NCBI GenBank assembly: GCA_020351775.1 | Contig: CP070666.1 | Coordinates: forward strand, 4,189,209 to 4,253,208 | Reading direction: 5' to 3' | From: Gemmatimonadota bacterium | GTDB taxonomy: Bacteria > Gemmatimonadota > Gemmatimonadetes > Gemmatimonadales > GWC2-71-9 | DNA length: 64,000 nt | Part shown: piece after piece, positions 45,271-54,568 of the stretch | How the letters are laid out: the number at the start of each line of letters is the position of its first letter | How positions within the stretch are numbered: position 1 is the stretch's first letter | The notes under the pieces: model-generated | Told to the model about the DNA's origin: nothing | Databases searched by the model: none | The model's input: only the letters and a program-made list of their open reading frames with translations | Translations under genes and position numbers: made by a program

Positions 45271-46400
45271 CGTCGCGCACCTCCGCTCGTGAGCTCGTTC
45301 AACGGGACCGCCTCGATTCCGAGCATTGTCGCGAGCTGGCGGTTCACCATCTGACCCTGATACAGGTAGACGCCTTCACCGAACCCCGCATCATCCCGTA
45401 GCGCTCCGGCCAGGCCCTTGTCGGCTATGCTCAGCAGATATGGTTGCAGTGCGTCTGCCAACGCTCGGGACGCGGTCCTGGCGATATTGGCCGTCATGTT
45501 GGGGACGCAGTAGTGCACGACGTCGTGTACTACAAAGGTGGCCTTGTCCAGAGTCGTGGGCCTGCTGGTCTCAACGCATCCACCTTGATCGATCGAGACA
45601 TCTACGATCACGCTCCCTTTCTTCATGGCTTTGACCATATCCTCGGTGACGAGGAACGGAGCCTTGGCGCCGGGGATCAGAATCGCTCCAATCACCACGT
45701 CGGCTACGGCCGTGAGCTTGTCCAGTCGGTCAGCGCCCGCAACGAACGTCTCCACCTCGCCCCGTGATTCCAAGCTCACCTTGCGAAGCTTGTCGAGATC
45801 TTCATCAAGTACGATTACTCGGGCTCCGTTGGCCAGGGCGTAACGGGCAGCGGTGCGGCCAACCGTTCCGGCTCCCAGGATGAGAACTGTCGGTGCCGGT
45901 ATTCCCGGGACCGCGCCCAACAGGATCCCTCGGCCTGCTGCTCGGATCGTGAGGCAGTTGGCGGCGATGTGTACTGCCATTTGCCCGGCCATCTCGCTGA
46001 AAGGCAGGAGCACCGGATGATTGCCTGCTGCATCCTGGATCAGCTCATAGCCGATGATCGTCGCTTCCAGCTCCATCAAGCGCTCAACCACGGATCTCGG
46101 AGATACCGCGAGGTGGTGGAATGCACAGACCACCGATCCCTCTTTGAGAAGACTCAGATCGTCTGGCCGCAGTACCCCGACCTTGCAGACAACGTCGCCT
46201 CTCCTGTATGCCTCCTCTCTGCTGTAGACGACCTGGGCACCCGCCTTTTCATACTCCTCATTTGAGAACCGTGACTCCAGGCCGGCATCGTTCTCGATCA
46301 TCACTGTGTGGCCGAGTCGTGTGAGGCGTGATACCGCGTAAGGTGTGAGCGCCACACGGTGTTCGTCTGGTCGCCTCTGCTTGGGTACTCCAATGAGCAT
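45267..46400 (-). CDS. ald: Alanine dehydrogenase
   Basis: 377 aa. AlaDH/PNT fold: N-terminal catalytic part with VPKQRRPDEHRVALTP and CKVGVLRPDD, FHHLAVSP (catalytic His region), then the NAD domain with LGAGTVGRTAARYALANGA and VSIDQGGCVETSRPTT. It deaminates L-alanine to pyruvate, ammonia and NADH, reversibly. Position between an oxoacid:ferredoxin oxidoreductase and a CoA-transferase points to alanine as fuel. Start 19 bp after the oxidoreductase stop. Confidence 0.93.
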   Translation of the reverse strand: MLIGVPKQRRPDEHRVALTPYAVSRLTRLGHTVMIENDAGLESRFSNEEYEKAGAQVVYSREEAYRRGDVVCKVGVLRPDDLSLLKEGSVVCAFHHLAVSPRSVVERLMELEATIIGYELIQDAAGNHPVLLPFSEMAGQMAVHIAANCLTIRAAGRGILLGAVPGIPAPTVLILGAGTVGRTAARYALANGARVIVLDEDLDKLRKVSLESRGEVETFVAGADRLDKLTAVADVVIGAILIPGAKAPFLVTEDMVKAMKKGSVIVDVSIDQGGCVETSRPTTLDKATFVVHDVVHYCVPNMTANIARTASRALADALQPYLLSIADKGLAGALRDDAGFGEGVYLYQGQMVNRQLATMLGIEAVPLNELTSGGARR

Positions 46401-46419
46401 TATCGGATTCCTCGCTCTT

Positions 46420-47847
46420 TCATGTCTGCGCCAAATCGGCGAAGGCTTCCATCCCGCGGCTGAATGCTTCGCGGTTTATTGGAAGCAGGGCGCAATTGTT
46501 TTGCAGCGCCTCCTCCATCGTTGCCACAAATCTCTCGACCGGAAAGATCTTCGTCGCAGCCACCGTCGCGCCCAGGGCCACCGTGTTCTTGACCATGGCC
46601 TTGCCGAGGTCGACCGCGATTTGGGTGAAAGGAATGCCGTAAGTCGCAATGCTCGAATCCAGCGTGGGTGGCTGTTGAATCACTGTGCTGTCGTATAAGA
46701 CGATGCCATCGGCTCGCACCGTCGGCCCGAACTTCTCGAGACTCTGCGGGTTGAACACGACCAATACGTGTGGTTTGGGTGAAGCCGGTGACAAGACTTC
46801 TGTCGTGGATATATGGACATCCGCATATGAGGTGCCGCCGCGTGATTCTGGCCCGTAACTGGGTATGTGAGTCGAGTCGTATCCTGCCTTGATGGCAGTC
46901 CGAGTGGTGAGCATCGCGATCGTCTGTGCACCGTCACCGCCGGCGCCGGCAAACTTGATGGAGACGTCTTCGGCGTCAATGTGGGAAGGAAACTGCTCCA
47001 CGATCTTGTCACTGCGCTCTGAGGAGCTGCCGATCACGGTGGCTACGTCTTGGGGATTGAAGCTGGGGTTGTCGAGTTCGAACCAAGGCTCGACGTCCAG
47101 ATCCTTCTTGACGCCCAGAGGGAAGACCGGCACCATGTTCTGCTTGACCCACTGTTCCGCGTCTTGCGGACTCATGTGGAGGTGGGTTGGGCATTCCGAG
47201 AGGACCTCCACGAAGCCTAGACCCCTGTTCTCGACTTGTACCCTTATCGCCTTCTTGATGGCCTTTCGGGCTCGGACCCGCTGCTTGTTGTCGAACAGGG
47301 CGACGCGCTCAACGTACACGGGACCGTTCAGCTGTCCGATTGTCTCAGCCATCCGCATGGGTTCGCCGGTGATTCGCGAGCGCCCTGTGGGTGTGGTCGT
47401 AGTCCGCTGTTCCATCAAGGTGGTTGGTGCCATCTGACCTCCGGTCATGCCGTAGATGGCGTTGTTCACGAAGATGATGGAAAGCGGAATTCCCATTTGA
47501 GCTGCCTGAATGATCTCAGCCAAGCCGATCGACGCGAGATCACCATCCCCCTGGTAACTCACGACTACAGAGTCCGGGTTTGCCACCTTGTGTCCCAGCG
47601 CTACTGCGGGTGCGCGCCCGTGAGCTGCTTGGCTGTTACCTACATCCAGGTAGTAATACATGAATACGGCGCAGCCGACCGGAGAAATCGCGATAGTCCG
47701 GTCTTGCACGCCCAGTTCATCGATTGCATCGGCCAGGTATTTGTGCACCAAACCGTGTCCACAACCCGAGCAATAGTGAGTGCTCTGTCCCTTCAGCCCT
47801 TCGCCGTGGGCGTGACGTTCGAATCGACTGTAAAATACGCTTTCCAT
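46420..47847 (-). CDS. 2-oxoacid:ferredoxin oxidoreductase, fused beta (TPP) and gamma subunits
   Basis: 475 aa. The first 280 residues are the thiamine-diphosphate subunit: CSGCGHG (about 26-32), then QGDGDLASIGLAEII..FVNNAIYGMTGGQ, the GDG..NN motif for TPP and Mg. After a linker the gamma domain begins at about 295 (KFAGAGGDGAQTIAMLTTRTA.., IPSYGPESRGGTSYADV). In most VOR/KOR enzymes these are separate proteins. ATG 47847 stands one base after the preceding stop. Wording is closest to 2-oxoisovalerate (branched-chain) or 2-oxoglutarate types. The enzyme yields acyl-CoA, CO2 and reduced ferredoxin and is usually oxygen-sensitive. Confidence 0.9.
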   Translation of the reverse strand: MESVFYSRFERHAHGEGLKGQSTHYCSGCGHGLVHKYLADAIDELGVQDRTIAISPVGCAVFMYYYLDVGNSQAAHGRAPAVALGHKVANPDSVVVSYQGDGDLASIGLAEIIQAAQMGIPLSIIFVNNAIYGMTGGQMAPTTLMEQRTTTTPTGRSRITGEPMRMAETIGQLNGPVYVERVALFDNKQRVRARKAIKKAIRVQVENRGLGFVEVLSECPTHLHMSPQDAEQWVKQNMVPVFPLGVKKDLDVEPWFELDNPSFNPQDVATVIGSSSERSDKIVEQFPSHIDAEDVSIKFAGAGGDGAQTIAMLTTRTAIKAGYDSTHIPSYGPESRGGTSYADVHISTTEVLSPASPKPHVLVVFNPQSLEKFGPTVRADGIVLYDSTVIQQPPTLDSSIATYGIPFTQIAVDLGKAMVKNTVALGATVAATKIFPVERFVATMEEALQNNCALLPINREAFSRGMEAFADLAQT

Positions 47848-47848
47848 C

Positions 47849-49255
47849 TCATGCCTCTGCCAGAGCCGATACCTTGTCCACGATCTCCTGCTGTTGTGGC
47901 AGCATGCCACCGTAGCGCCGGACTTGCTCGATCGGTGGCGAGCTCATCACACCGGCATGGCTCAGCGCCAGTCGCACCTCATCCTCCAGCTGACCTGGGC
48001 CTGCTTCGACCACAATCAAGCCGCGCGCACGATCCAGCAGAGGGGTCAAGTGTCTGATCGGGAAAGGCCAAAGCGAGATCGGTCGAAACAAACCCGCCTT
48101 GATACCTTGGTCTCTCAGTTCCTGCACCGCTCCCTTGGCCATCCGTGCCGGAGTGTTGCAGGCTACTATCAGCCAGTCTGCGTCCTCGCATCGAAAACAA
48201 TCGGCCCGCTGCTCTGTCTTGATCATGCGGTCGTACTTCTCGAGGATACGTAGATTGTGTATCTCGAGATCAGCTTCGATGATGTAGATCGACGTAATCA
48301 GGTTCCCGCGATGCATGCGGTCGCCGTACACGGCCCACTCCGGGATCCCCGGCTGGGTGAGCGTCTTGGGCAGTTTCACACGACCGGTCATCTGCCCCAG
48401 ATAGCCATCGGCTGCGACTACGACAGGATTGCGGTACTCGAATGAGAGATCGAACGCGAGCATGGTCAGATCCAACATCTCCTGTGGCGTCGATGGAGCC
48501 AGTACTATCGCGTGCGTGTTTCCGTGACCCAGCCCGCGGCACAATAGCTTGATGTCACCCTGCTCCGGTCCGATGTTGCCCAGTCCTGGACCACCCCGCA
48601 TGATGTTGAAGAAGACGCCGGGGAGTTCAGCTCCTATCATGTAGGAAATACCCTCCAACATCAGGCTGAAGCCAGGCGAGGATGTGAATGTCGCGCAGCG
48701 CAGACCCGCACCGCCACAGCCGTACATGATGTTCACTGTGGCCACCTCGCTCACTGCCTGAACGAAGACCCCATCGAGCTGAGGCAGCAACTTGGCCATC
48801 AACTCGGCTCCCTCCGTCGACGGTGTGATCGGGTAGCCGAATACGTGACGGCATCCGGCCAAAATCGCACCGATGGCAGCAGCATGCGTGCCCTTCAAGA
48901 TCATGGGTTCGAAGTCTGGCAAAGGCACCTGCGTGTCGGGGATCGGTTCTGGCTTCGGTGCAGTCGTCTGCCGAGGACCGAACAGAGTGGCGGGATCCAT
49001 GAGACTCATGTCGATCGCGCCTTCGGCAGGCATCAAACCGTAGGGCTCGGGACATGCATCTATACAGAGTCCGCAACCGTTGCAGCCTTCGAGATCCACC
49101 ACCACAGGTGTCAATCCGGAAAGAGGGTCTATGTCATGACCCATATGAATGCAGTTCTTGGGGCAAGCCTCTATGCACCGTCCGCACGCCTTGCAGAACT
49201 GCGGGAAGAGAAACGGCTTCGGTCTCGCCTTCTTGTCAGTCCTAGCGGTTACCAT
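47849..49255 (-). CDS. 2-oxoacid:ferredoxin oxidoreductase, fused ferredoxin (delta) and alpha subunits
   Basis: 468 aa. N-terminal 2[4Fe-4S] ferredoxin: Cys21, 24, 27, 31 and Cys58, 61, 64, 68. Then the alpha subunit from about 120, with FGYPITPSTEGAELMAKLL, AVSEVATVNIMYGCGGAG and FFNIMRGGPGLGNIGPEQGD, typical of the VorB/KorA branch. The frame is open to 49432, but ATG 49255 has AGGAT just upstream and starts the ferredoxin part; earlier codons overlap the neighbouring gene. Together with the next gene it makes a two-polypeptide complex holding all four functions. Best guess is 3-methyl-2-oxobutanoate oxidation; 2-oxoglutarate is the alternative. Confidence 0.9.
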   Translation of the reverse strand: MVTARTDKKARPKPFLFPQFCKACGRCIEACPKNCIHMGHDIDPLSGLTPVVVDLEGCNGCGLCIDACPEPYGLMPAEGAIDMSLMDPATLFGPRQTTAPKPEPIPDTQVPLPDFEPMILKGTHAAAIGAILAGCRHVFGYPITPSTEGAELMAKLLPQLDGVFVQAVSEVATVNIMYGCGGAGLRCATFTSSPGFSLMLEGISYMIGAELPGVFFNIMRGGPGLGNIGPEQGDIKLLCRGLGHGNTHAIVLAPSTPQEMLDLTMLAFDLSFEYRNPVVVAADGYLGQMTGRVKLPKTLTQPGIPEWAVYGDRMHRGNLITSIYIIEADLEIHNLRILEKYDRMIKTEQRADCFRCEDADWLIVACNTPARMAKGAVQELRDQGIKAGLFRPISLWPFPIRHLTPLLDRARGLIVVEAGPGQLEDEVRLALSHAGVMSSPPIEQVRRYGGMLPQQQEIVDKVSALAEA

Positions 49256-49274
49256 GATCCTGAGATCCGTGTCA

Positions 49275-51551
49275 TTAGCTCGGCTCCTCTGGCATCGAGA
49301 TCTGTTTCCCTTCGTGTCGCAGCCTGCCACGACAGTAGTTCTCAAACACCCGCAACGCCCGGTCCATCGTCCGGAATGTGGGTACCTCATGCCTCTGCAG
49401 CTCGGCAGCCATCGCATCGTACAGTGTCCCACCGTCGACTACGGCAACCCAGGCTTTGGAAGTTACCTGCCTCAATCGTGCGATTTGGCTGACGATCGAG
49501 CTTTCGTCGTGGAGGCTCTCATGGTGTCCCTGACCTGGTCCCAGCGTGTTGAGAGCTTCGGTCATTGGAACACAGCCGACTACGCCGACATCCACGTTGT
49601 CGTCTTCCAACACGACGCGGGCAGCTTCGGCAAACAGTGCGTCGCCCGTTATCGGCGTGAGATCCAGTGGGTTCTGTACACCCACGACCGAGTCTATTCC
49701 GGCGGTTCGGAGAACGCCATCCAGTTTTCTCTCCGTGGCCTGAGTGAATGACGGCACGTAGAAGCGGCCCAGCGTGTCGGCAATGGCAACGCGCTCGAAT
49801 CCCGCATTGGAGACGGCACCAAGGCGCCACCCCGAAACGCTGCAGCTGTTCAGGTAGCAGGCCAGGAGTGTCACGTCATCGAAGTCGGCCAGTGTGTCAG
49901 CCACCACCACGCCAGCGGTCTGCGCCAATTCGCGTGTCACCGAATAATCGCCGGCGATGGAGGCAGTGTGTGATGCCGTGGCGGCAGCACCTGCCGCGGT
50001 TCGGCCTGCCCGATACAGAATCACGCTTCTGCCGGACGCGGTGATCTCGGCCGCAGCAGATAGCCAGCGCCGCCCGTCGAGCGGTCGAAAACCCTCCACG
50101 TAGCACGCAAATATCTCGATTTCGGGGTCATCCTTCAGGTAGCTGAGGTAGTCACCCACGGTGAGGTCGCTTTGATTGCCCACCGAAATCAGATAGCGGG
50201 GGTTGAGATTGGCCAACCTGCTGGCGCGGGCTGCCGCAAAGGCTCCGCTCTGGGATATCACGGCCAGCGGCGTGGCGCGACCGGGCTGATTCCTGATCTT
50301 GTATTCCGGGATGAAAGTCGCATTGTAACGTCCCGGGACGGATCGGATCCCGAGACAGTTCCCGCCACTTATTACCGGACCCTGCCAACTGCTAGCACGA
50401 GCTTCCGCGATCGCGAACCGAACTCCCTGTTCGAGCGCCTCGGTTCCGCTACGTTCGCCCAGTCCGCCAGGGACTACTATCATGCTCTCGGCTTTTTGTG
50501 AACCAATTACCTCCTGCAATATCTCCGGCACCCGGGCTGCCGCGACGCTTACCACAAACAGGTCGACAGTTGTTGGGAGCGAAGTGATGCTGGGATAACA
50601 CATGACCCCAGCTGTGCTATCTGCCCCTGGCTTCACCAGAAATACCCGGTCGGGGCTGAAGCCCTCTTGCAGAATGTTCTCGAGAATGATGCGCCCAGGG
50701 TTACGTGACTGAGACACTCCGATCAGCCCGATTGTGCGCGGTTCGAGCAGGTGCCGGATCTTGTGTATCGGACGTTCCCCAGGTGCTGGCGTGCGGCCGT
50801 CCCCCAGCTTGACGAGAACGTCCAAGGCAACGGGCCCACGGGTGGTGAGGACCAGCGGGTTGACCTCGAATTCAACAATATCGTGCGGCACCGTGGCCGA
50901 GGCCACGGCCAAGAACTTGCGCACTAGATCCCCCAGCAACTCGGGGCTGATGCGTGCTTCCCTGTGACGGATGTGCTGAGTTACCAGCCGGGTGATGGCG
51001 TCCCCTGCCAGTACCGACTCGATCAAATCGTCGGGAGTCAACTCGGGAGAGAACACGGCCAATGCGGATCCCGGCTTCAGGTTCTCTGCCAGAAACTCGG
51101 CGTGAATGCCGCCTGGTCCGAGTGTTACGATGGGGCCAAAGTCGTCGGTCCAACGCATCCCGAGTAGCAACTGGCTACCCAACGCGATGTCATGATGGAC
51201 GTACTCGTTTATCGTGAAGCCGCTCACCTCTTGGCTGGCAAAGTTGCGCTCCATGCTCTGCACCGCGGCAGCCACCACGGCATGTTCCTTGGGGACTGCC
51301 AGGACACCACCTACATCGGTCTTGTGGAGGATCCGCTCCGTTACAACCTTGACCACGACCCGATCGCCTGGAAACGTGGCCAACTGCCCCGGTTCGAGAT
51401 CGGCGGCGGAGTGCAGAAACTGCTGGCGAGGGACCGGGATACTCATCGCGTCGAGCAGTTGGAAGCCCTCGGGGTCGAGCAACATCGCCCGCCCCTCTGC
51501 TCGGGCAGCTTCGATGATTCGGGATACGGATTGATCTATGACTGCACTCAC
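49275..51551 (-). CDS. ADP-forming acetate/acyl-CoA synthetase, single chain
   Basis: 758 aa. Order: ATP-grasp (beta) domain first (about 10-235, with VVKVVTERILHKTDVGGV and EFEVNPLVL), then CoA-binding domain (about 265-390, starting LLEPRTIGLIGVS) and succinyl-CoA-ligase-like domains (PLAVISQSGAFAAA.., SHTASIAGDYSV). Enzymes of this type turn acyl-CoA, ADP and phosphate into acid, CoA and ATP, the energy-yielding step of amino-acid and sugar fermentation in archaea. GTG 51551 has GGAGG seven bases upstream and was chosen over an open frame to 51605. First gene of the leftward unit; 19 bp to the next. Confidence 0.93.
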   Translation of the reverse strand: MSAVIDQSVSRIIEAARAEGRAMLLDPEGFQLLDAMSIPVPRQQFLHSAADLEPGQLATFPGDRVVVKVVTERILHKTDVGGVLAVPKEHAVVAAAVQSMERNFASQEVSGFTINEYVHHDIALGSQLLLGMRWTDDFGPIVTLGPGGIHAEFLAENLKPGSALAVFSPELTPDDLIESVLAGDAITRLVTQHIRHREARISPELLGDLVRKFLAVASATVPHDIVEFEVNPLVLTTRGPVALDVLVKLGDGRTPAPGERPIHKIRHLLEPRTIGLIGVSQSRNPGRIILENILQEGFSPDRVFLVKPGADSTAGVMCYPSITSLPTTVDLFVVSVAAARVPEILQEVIGSQKAESMIVVPGGLGERSGTEALEQGVRFAIAEARASSWQGPVISGGNCLGIRSVPGRYNATFIPEYKIRNQPGRATPLAVISQSGAFAAARASRLANLNPRYLISVGNQSDLTVGDYLSYLKDDPEIEIFACYVEGFRPLDGRRWLSAAAEITASGRSVILYRAGRTAAGAAATASHTASIAGDYSVTRELAQTAGVVVADTLADFDDVTLLACYLNSCSVSGWRLGAVSNAGFERVAIADTLGRFYVPSFTQATERKLDGVLRTAGIDSVVGVQNPLDLTPITGDALFAEAARVVLEDDNVDVGVVGCVPMTEALNTLGPGQGHHESLHDESSIVSQIARLRQVTSKAWVAVVDGGTLYDAMAAELQRHEVPTFRTMDRALRVFENYCRGRLRHEGKQISMPEEPS

Positions 51552-51813
51552 CGAAATGCCTCCCGACCGGAGTAGCGCTTCCGGAAGCAGGACTCGGCGA
51601 CCCACTTATGCAGGCAGGAAGGGTGGACCCAGTAACTCCCGACTGGCTCTAGTCGCCATAGAAACGTACCTAGGGAAGCGGTGGTTCCGCTGTGAATCTT
51701 CATTAAGAAATCCTTAAGGTAGGTGGGCGGCCGGCCCCAAGTGGGTAAATTTGCTAATCCGCAGAAAGAAATCGACACGCGCCCAACGGGCTCCAACTTC
51801 GTAGGAGTATGAA
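51552..51813. promoter_or_regulatory. Divergent control region with two inverted repeats
   Basis: 262 bp between the ADP-forming synthetase (left) and the HMG-CoA synthase (right). Inverted repeats: AGCGG (51677-51681) with CCGCT (51687-51691), and TTAAG (51703-51707) with CTTAA (51713-51717), both with 5-bp spacers, 36-40 bp apart. GTAGGAG precedes the rightward ATG. Such symmetric sites between divergent metabolic units suggest a shared regulator. Confidence 0.4.
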
Positions 51814-52860
51814 ATGGCTGGAATCGTCGGCTACGGCGCATACATCCCCCGCAACAGGATCAGAAGCGAAGAGATAGCCCGTCAATGGGGCAAGGATCCC
51901 CAGGCGATTGAGAGAGGTCTACTCCTGAAGGAGAAGTCGGTTCCGGGACTGGACGAGGACACGATCACCATTTCCGTGGCGGCCGGAAGGGGGGCGGTGG
52001 ATCGGGCGGGAATCGATCCGGCGCTGATTGGAGCTGTATATGTAGGCTCGGAATCACATCCCTACGCGGTGAAACCGAGTGGTACAGTGGTGAGCGAGGC
52101 GCTGGGCATCGCACCGGAAGTTCGCGTCGCGGACTTCGAGTTCGCATGCAAGGCGGGTACAGAGGCAATGCTCGTTGCACTGGCTCTCGTCGAATCTGGT
52201 CGCGTCGAGTACGCAATGGGTATTGGGGCCGATACTTCGCAAGGCGCTCCCAATGATGCTCTCGAGTTCTCGGCTTCGGCCGGTGGGGCGGCCTTCATTT
52301 TCGGCAACCAAGATCCGTTGGCTGATGTGCTCGATGCCTATAGCTACACGTCGGACACACCAGATTTCTGGCGCCGCGAAGGAGAGTTCTACCCCAGACA
52401 CGGCGGCCGGTTCACCGGTGAACCGGCATACTTCAAGCACGTGCTTGCAGCCACGCGTGCGATCCTCGAGAGCACCGGCTACAAACCGTCGGATTTTCGT
52501 CACGTGGTCTTCCACATGCCCAACGGAAAGTTCCCGCTTACAGCCGGCAAGCAGTTGGGCTTCACGAAGGAGCAACTCGAAGTCGGATGGGTGGTCCCGC
52601 AGATGGGGAACACGTATTCTGGATCCTCGCCAACGGGACTAGCCGCCATACTGGACGTCGCAGACCCCGGCGATCTGATATTGATCACCTCTTTTGGATC
52701 AGGGGCCGGAAGTGACTCGTTTGTGCTGAGAGCGACGGATCTGCTGCCCCGGCGTGTGGGGCGGGCTCCGACCGTCCGCTCCATGCTGGAAGGTCCACGA
52801 CGTTACCTGACTTATGGTGAGTATGCCAAGTACAGAGAGAAGATCATTCTGAACGACTAG
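51814..52860 (+). CDS. Archaeal-type hydroxymethylglutaryl-CoA synthase
   Basis: 348 aa. Thiolase-fold HMG-CoA synthase with catalytic Glu80 (VGSESHPYAVKP), Cys112 (EFACKAGTEA) and His234 (VFHMPNGKFP); these segments and the 350-residue length match the archaeal enzyme, not the longer eukaryotic and Gram-positive forms. It condenses acetyl-CoA with acetoacetyl-CoA to HMG-CoA. In archaea it works in a complex with a thiolase and a DUF35 protein that channels acetoacetyl-CoA; both partners are encoded next here. No HMG-CoA reductase in this window, so the end product (mevalonate or other) is open. GTAGGAG six bases before the ATG. Confidence 0.93.
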   Translation: MAGIVGYGAYIPRNRIRSEEIARQWGKDPQAIERGLLLKEKSVPGLDEDTITISVAAGRGAVDRAGIDPALIGAVYVGSESHPYAVKPSGTVVSEALGIAPEVRVADFEFACKAGTEAMLVALALVESGRVEYAMGIGADTSQGAPNDALEFSASAGGAAFIFGNQDPLADVLDAYSYTSDTPDFWRREGEFYPRHGGRFTGEPAYFKHVLAATRAILESTGYKPSDFRHVVFHMPNGKFPLTAGKQLGFTKEQLEVGWVVPQMGNTYSGSSPTGLAAILDVADPGDLILITSFGSGAGSDSFVLRATDLLPRRVGRAPTVRSMLEGPRRYLTYGEYAKYREKIILND

Positions 52861-52864
52861 TGTC

Positions 52865-52897
52865 CCGCCGGCCTCGTCGTCGCGACAGTCCCGGCGG
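52865..52897 (+). terminator. Hairpin after the HMG-CoA synthase gene
   Basis: CCGCCGG (52865-52871) pairs with CCGGCGG (52891-52897) with a small inner GTCG/CGAC stem. A 164-bp gap follows before the thiolase, with a TTGACT at 52911-52916 that may start a second transcript. Could be a terminator or an attenuator. Confidence 0.45.
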
Positions 52898-53024
52898 TCG
52901 ATGCATTGCCTTGACTGTCCGGCAGGACGGGCGGGTTAGCAAAACCACTGTACATTGCGGGCCGCGGACACCGCGTTAACATCGTGGGTAGTCCACAGCT
53001 CGTCCAAAGAATAGGAGGGCAAGC

Positions 53025-54176
53025 ATGCGCGAGGTGGCGATTGTCGGGGCCGGTATGACTCAATTCGGTGAGCTGTGGCAGTCGAGCCTCCGCGACCTCT
53101 TCGTAGAAGCCGCCGCTGCGGCGCTCCGGTCAGCGGGGGCCGATCACGTGGATTCGATCTTCATCGGGAACATGTCGGGAGGCCAGTTTGTGGGTCAGGA
53201 ACATCTGGGACCGCTGTTGGCTGACCACCTGGGTATGGCCGGCGTAGCAGCCGTGAGGGTCGAGTCAGCCTGTGCCTCGGGAGGTGCTGCTCTCGGGTTG
53301 GGTTTCATGGCGGTGGCATCGGGCCTGGCCGACGTCGTGTTGGCGGCCGGCGTCGAGAAGATGACCGACGGAGCCGATGTGACCAACGTCCTGGCTTCGG
53401 CTGCGGATCAGGAGAACGAGGTTTACCATGGTATCACGTTCCCCGGCCTCTATGCCATGATCGCGCGCGCTCACATGCAGGTTAAGGGAACGACTGAGGA
53501 GGACCTGGCCTGGGTCTCGGTCAAGAACCACAAACACGGCGCAATGAATCCCAAGGCCCAGTTCCGGACGGAGGTCACCGTTGACCAGGTGCTCAAATCG
53601 TCCATGGTCGCAGAGCCACTGCGGCTGCTGCATTGCTCTCCAGTTAGTGATGGTGCAGCGGCCGTCCTCTTGTGTCCACTGGACAAGGCAGAAAAGTATA
53701 CCGACAAGCCGGTGAAAATCGTCGGAAGCGGCATGGCCACGAGCGCAATGGCACTCGCGGACAGAAAGGACCTCGCTGTACTCGATGCCGTAGCGCAATC
53801 CGGAGAGAGGGCCTACAAGATGGCTGGCGTGATGCCGAAGGATGTTCAGGTTGCGGAAGTGCACGACTGTTTTTCGATCGCTGAGATCTGTTGCATAGAA
53901 GCACTCGGACTCGTGTCGGAGGGAAAGGGTGCCAAGGCAGCTGCTTCAGGCCACACTGCTCTAGGCGGTCAGATACCAGTAAACACGAGCGGTGGGCTCA
54001 AATCGAAAGGTCATCCGGTCGGAGCCACGGGCGTTGCACAGGCAATTGAGATCTTCGAGCAGCTGCGTGGTGAGGCGGGCGAGAGGCAAGTGGAGGGAGC
54101 CCGAATTGGATTGACTCAAAACATGGGTGGATCGGGCGCGAGTTCGGTGGTTCACATATATGAGGGGGTCCGATAA
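53025..54176 (+). CDS. Thiolase (archaeal acetoacetyl-CoA thiolase type)
   Basis: 383 aa. Nucleophilic Cys83 in [10 protein letters not shown], His in [11 protein letters not shown] and the GHPVGATG loop near 330. The short wording and SCP-x/archaeal-like character ([17 protein letters not shown]) fit the thiolase of the archaeal HMG-CoA synthase complex, which forms acetoacetyl-CoA from two acetyl-CoA. GGAGGG precedes the ATG. The stop overlaps the ATG of the DUF35 gene by one base (TAATG). Confidence 0.92.
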   Translation: MREVAIVGAGMTQFGELWQSSLRDLFVEAAAAALRSAGADHVDSIFIGNMSGGQFVGQEHLGPLLADHLGMAGVAAVRVESACASGGAALGLGFMAVASGLADVVLAAGVEKMTDGADVTNVLASAADQENEVYHGITFPGLYAMIARAHMQVKGTTEEDLAWVSVKNHKHGAMNPKAQFRTEVTVDQVLKSSMVAEPLRLLHCSPVSDGAAAVLLCPLDKAEKYTDKPVKIVGSGMATSAMALADRKDLAVLDAVAQSGERAYKMAGVMPKDVQVAEVHDCFSIAEICCIEALGLVSEGKGAKAAASGHTALGGQIPVNTSGGLKSKGHPVGATGVAQAIEIFEQLRGEAGERQVEGARIGLTQNMGGSGASSVVHIYEGVR

Positions 54177-54568
54177 TGCCGAGTCCCAGGTATTGGCGTG
54201 AGATTCCAAACCGCTACCGTCTCGAGGCAGCTCGCTGCAGCGCCTGCGGTGCAGTACTGTTCCCACCGCGTTCGATCTGCGCACAGTGCCGAAGTGACCA
54301 ACTGGCACGGTTCCAGTTATCCCGTAAAGGGAAGGTAGTGACCACTACTGTTGTGCACGTGCCGCCCGGTGAATTTCTGATGGAGGCGCCGTATGCCATG
54401 GCGGTAGTGGAGACGCCAGAGGGAGCGCGATTGATGGTTCAAGTGGTCGACTGCGACCCAGCGGAGGTCCGGCCCGATATGGAAGTATCGCTGGAATTCC
54501 GTCTCATACGGAGAGAGGGACACAGCGGCATCTTGTGCTACGGCCACAAAGGAGTGCCGGTAGCGTAG
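54176..54568 (+). CDS. DUF35 OB-fold, zinc-ribbon acyl-CoA-binding protein
   Basis: 130 aa. N-terminal helix, then a zinc ribbon (Cys21, Cys24, Cys35, Cys38: CSACG, ICAQC), then an OB-fold (GKVVTTTVVHVPPGEF.., APYAMAVVETPEGARLMVQV). In archaea DUF35 bridges thiolase and HMG-CoA synthase and holds the pantetheine arm of the shared intermediate. Its overlap with the thiolase gene and closeness to the synthase gene argue for the same complex here. Confidence 0.92.
   Translation: MPSPRYWREIPNRYRLEAARCSACGAVLFPPRSICAQCRSDQLARFQLSRKGKVVTTTVVHVPPGEFLMEAPYAMAVVETPEGARLMVQVVDCDPAEVRPDMEVSLEFRLIRREGHSGILCYGHKGVPVA

Noticed and set aside
51730-51740. Eight-base palindrome GGCCGGCC in the divergent control region
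   Set aside because: Expected often in GC-rich DNA and not placed with respect to a promoter.
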